A stretch of DNA of 64,000 nt from Thelonectria olida (lineage: Eukaryota; Ascomycota; Sordariomycetes; Hypocreales; Nectriaceae). The notes below the pieces were generated by a model, which saw only the letters and a program-made list of their open reading frames with translations, was not told where the DNA came from and ran no database searches. Made by a program: the position numbers and the translations under genes. Of this stretch, positions 63,001 to 64,000 are shown piece by piece (position 1 is the stretch's first letter; every line of letters starts with the position of its first letter). The stretch is from positions 1 to 64,000 of the forward strand of contig JAGPYM010000081.1 in NCBI GenBank assembly GCA_020736575.1, read 5' to 3'.

Positions 63001-64000
63001 GCGCGCCCTGTCCAGTGAAGATCATGACCAATTCTGGACGTGAGCCGGAGATCTTGGTGAATGCAGCCGTGTTTGCCTCGATACCATCGCCCACAATGGA
63101 GAATGCCCTATGAGGCAAGTGTTGTCGACGCAGAGCCAGGGTGTATGAGAGGTCCTCAGCTGACGCAGGGTACTCTTCAAGGTACTTTTGGTGGTTGACG
63201 ACTTGTTGTCGCAGTGAGTCAGCGGTGTTGGCGGAAAACATCAATAGTCGAGGAGGATGAACTGGTGTTTCCGACACCTCTGCCGAGCGTCCTAGAAAGC
63301 TCTTCGCCGAGTCCAGGATGACGTGAACATTGGCACCTCCAATGCCAAAGCTGTTCACAGAGGCACGCTCAGTTCTGTCCTCGGGCCATGGCACCGATTC
63401 AACAGGGACCGTGAGCTTGCCCTGCTTGAATGGGATTTTGGGGTTGGGGTTTTCGAACTTGATGTTGGGAGGGATCGTCTGATGCTCAAGGGCAAGGACG
63501 GTCTTGATGAGGGACGTAATTCCAGACGCACCCTCTGAATGGCCCATGTTTGGCTTCACCGATCCAATGTAGACGCCGCCGTGCTCGCCAAAGACGTTGG
63601 CAACAGCCTTGGTCTCGATAGGGTCTCCCATCTGGGTGCCGGTGCCGTGGCACTCGACGAATCCAGTCTGGCCAAAGTCGTCAATGCCTGCAACCTTGTA
63701 TGCCTGACGGATCATATTCTCGTGGCTTTCCCAGTTCGGGACGCTGAGTCCAGTCGTCTTTCCATCGGCTTGACTGCATGTGCCGCGGATCACAGCGCGA
63801 ATTGGGTTACCATCTCGGATGGCATCGCTCAGCTTCTTGATGTAGACCATATTAATGGCCTCACCTCTGGCGTAGCCGTTGGCACCCGCATCAAAGGATC
63901 TCGAAGAGCCATCCGGTGACAAGACGCCTTGCTCGCACATGTTGACAAACAACCCAGGGCCCATGATGAGATTGCAACCGCCAACCAGGGCGCCGTTGCA
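57092..64000 (-). CDS. Highly reducing type I polyketide synthase (partial, N-terminus outside window)
   Basis: Two exons are visible: 64000-58584 (continuing beyond the edge) and 58532-57092. Domains in order, numbered from the first Met in the window (63964): KS with both active-site histidines in VECHGTGTQMGDP (H106) and KPNMGHSEGASG (H142), the cysteine lying outside; AT with FTGQGAQW and GHSSGEIAAAYAAG (serine 407); DH with DHNIKGDVIFPCAGY and HPTKVDFFLQ; C-methyltransferase with VLEIGAGTGGTT; ER with NFRDVLASMG and HSACGGVGLAAIQI. Exon 2 has KR (IGGLGGLGRAVSSWM, QANYAGANTFLDSF) and a C-terminal ACP with GLDSL. All three reducing domains and the methyltransferase look intact, so a saturated, methylated chain is expected. 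There is no thioesterase, so release needs a partner enzyme, probably outside the window. Confidence 0.95.

Overview
The window looks like part of an accessory, metabolically rich region of a filamentous ascomycete (Pezizomycotina; a Sordariomycete, perhaps Hypocreales, is my best guess). The grounds are short 45-75 nt introns with GT-AG (some GC-AG) borders and CTAAC/CTGAC-like branch sites, monocistronic genes on both strands, Zn2Cys6 and bZIP-DUF3425 regulators, a highly reducing polyketide synthase, and remnants of HET-s/NWD2-type allorecognition genes. No rRNA, tRNA, CRISPR or intact transposase gene was found.

Layout. (1) 0-3.6 kb: a decayed flank with an AT-rich unit holding a stop-broken frame, a HeLo-domain remnant, an NWD2-like NLR remnant with an amyloid motif, and an open frame ending in a two-repeat HET-s-type prion-forming segment. 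(2) 3.8-10 kb: a CoA ligase (4CL-like) and an ACAD11/LvaA-type kinase divergently transcribed, then a zinc alcohol dehydrogenase and a metallo-beta-lactamase-fold hydrolase. (3) 10.4-17 kb: a frameshifted Zn2Cys6 regulator, a hotdog acyl-CoA thioesterase and a second Zn2Cys6 regulator. (4) 18-26.5 kb: a Baeyer-Villiger-type monooxygenase, an SDR, a bZIP-DUF3425 regulator and a one-base-frameshifted alcohol dehydrogenase. (5) 26.8-30.2 kb: a TPR-CHAT protein. (6) 31.4-44.6 kb: a sugar transporter, a second bZIP-DUF3425 paralogue, an aldehyde dehydrogenase, a 15-PGDH-like SDR, an Old Yellow Enzyme, a second sugar transporter and an EthD-domain protein. (7) 44.9-51.2 kb: an intracellular GH1 beta-glucosidase and an oligosaccharide transporter on a shared promoter, with a Zn2Cys6 regulator next door. 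(8) 51.7-56.1 kb: an unknown membrane protein, an NB-ARC/TPR NLR pseudogene and an ankyrin-repeat pseudogene. (9) 57.1 kb to the edge: a highly reducing PKS (KS-AT-DH-cMT-ER-KR-ACP), cut by the window before its KS active-site cysteine.

Working model (inference). Sections 2-6 together look like a catabolic or detoxifying gene set. Enone reduction (OYE), alcohol/aldehyde oxidation (ADH, SDR, ALDH), Baeyer-Villiger oxygenation, lactone opening (MBL hydrolase), CoA activation (4CL-like), gamma-phosphorylation of a hydroxyacyl-CoA (APH-like kinase) and thioester release form a plausible ring-opening route. A palindromic bZIP-type element, CATGAGTCATG, recurs upstream of the ligase/kinase pair, the ADH, a bZIP gene, the ALDH and the SDR, with a one-mismatch copy before the OYE. 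It ties the 5.7 kb and 35-41 kb parts into one candidate regulon. The GH1/transporter/regulator module could import and deglycosylate a plant glycoside that feeds it. Both ends of the island are bordered by dead or dying NLR-type immunity genes, which fits a fast-evolving, rearranging chromosome region.
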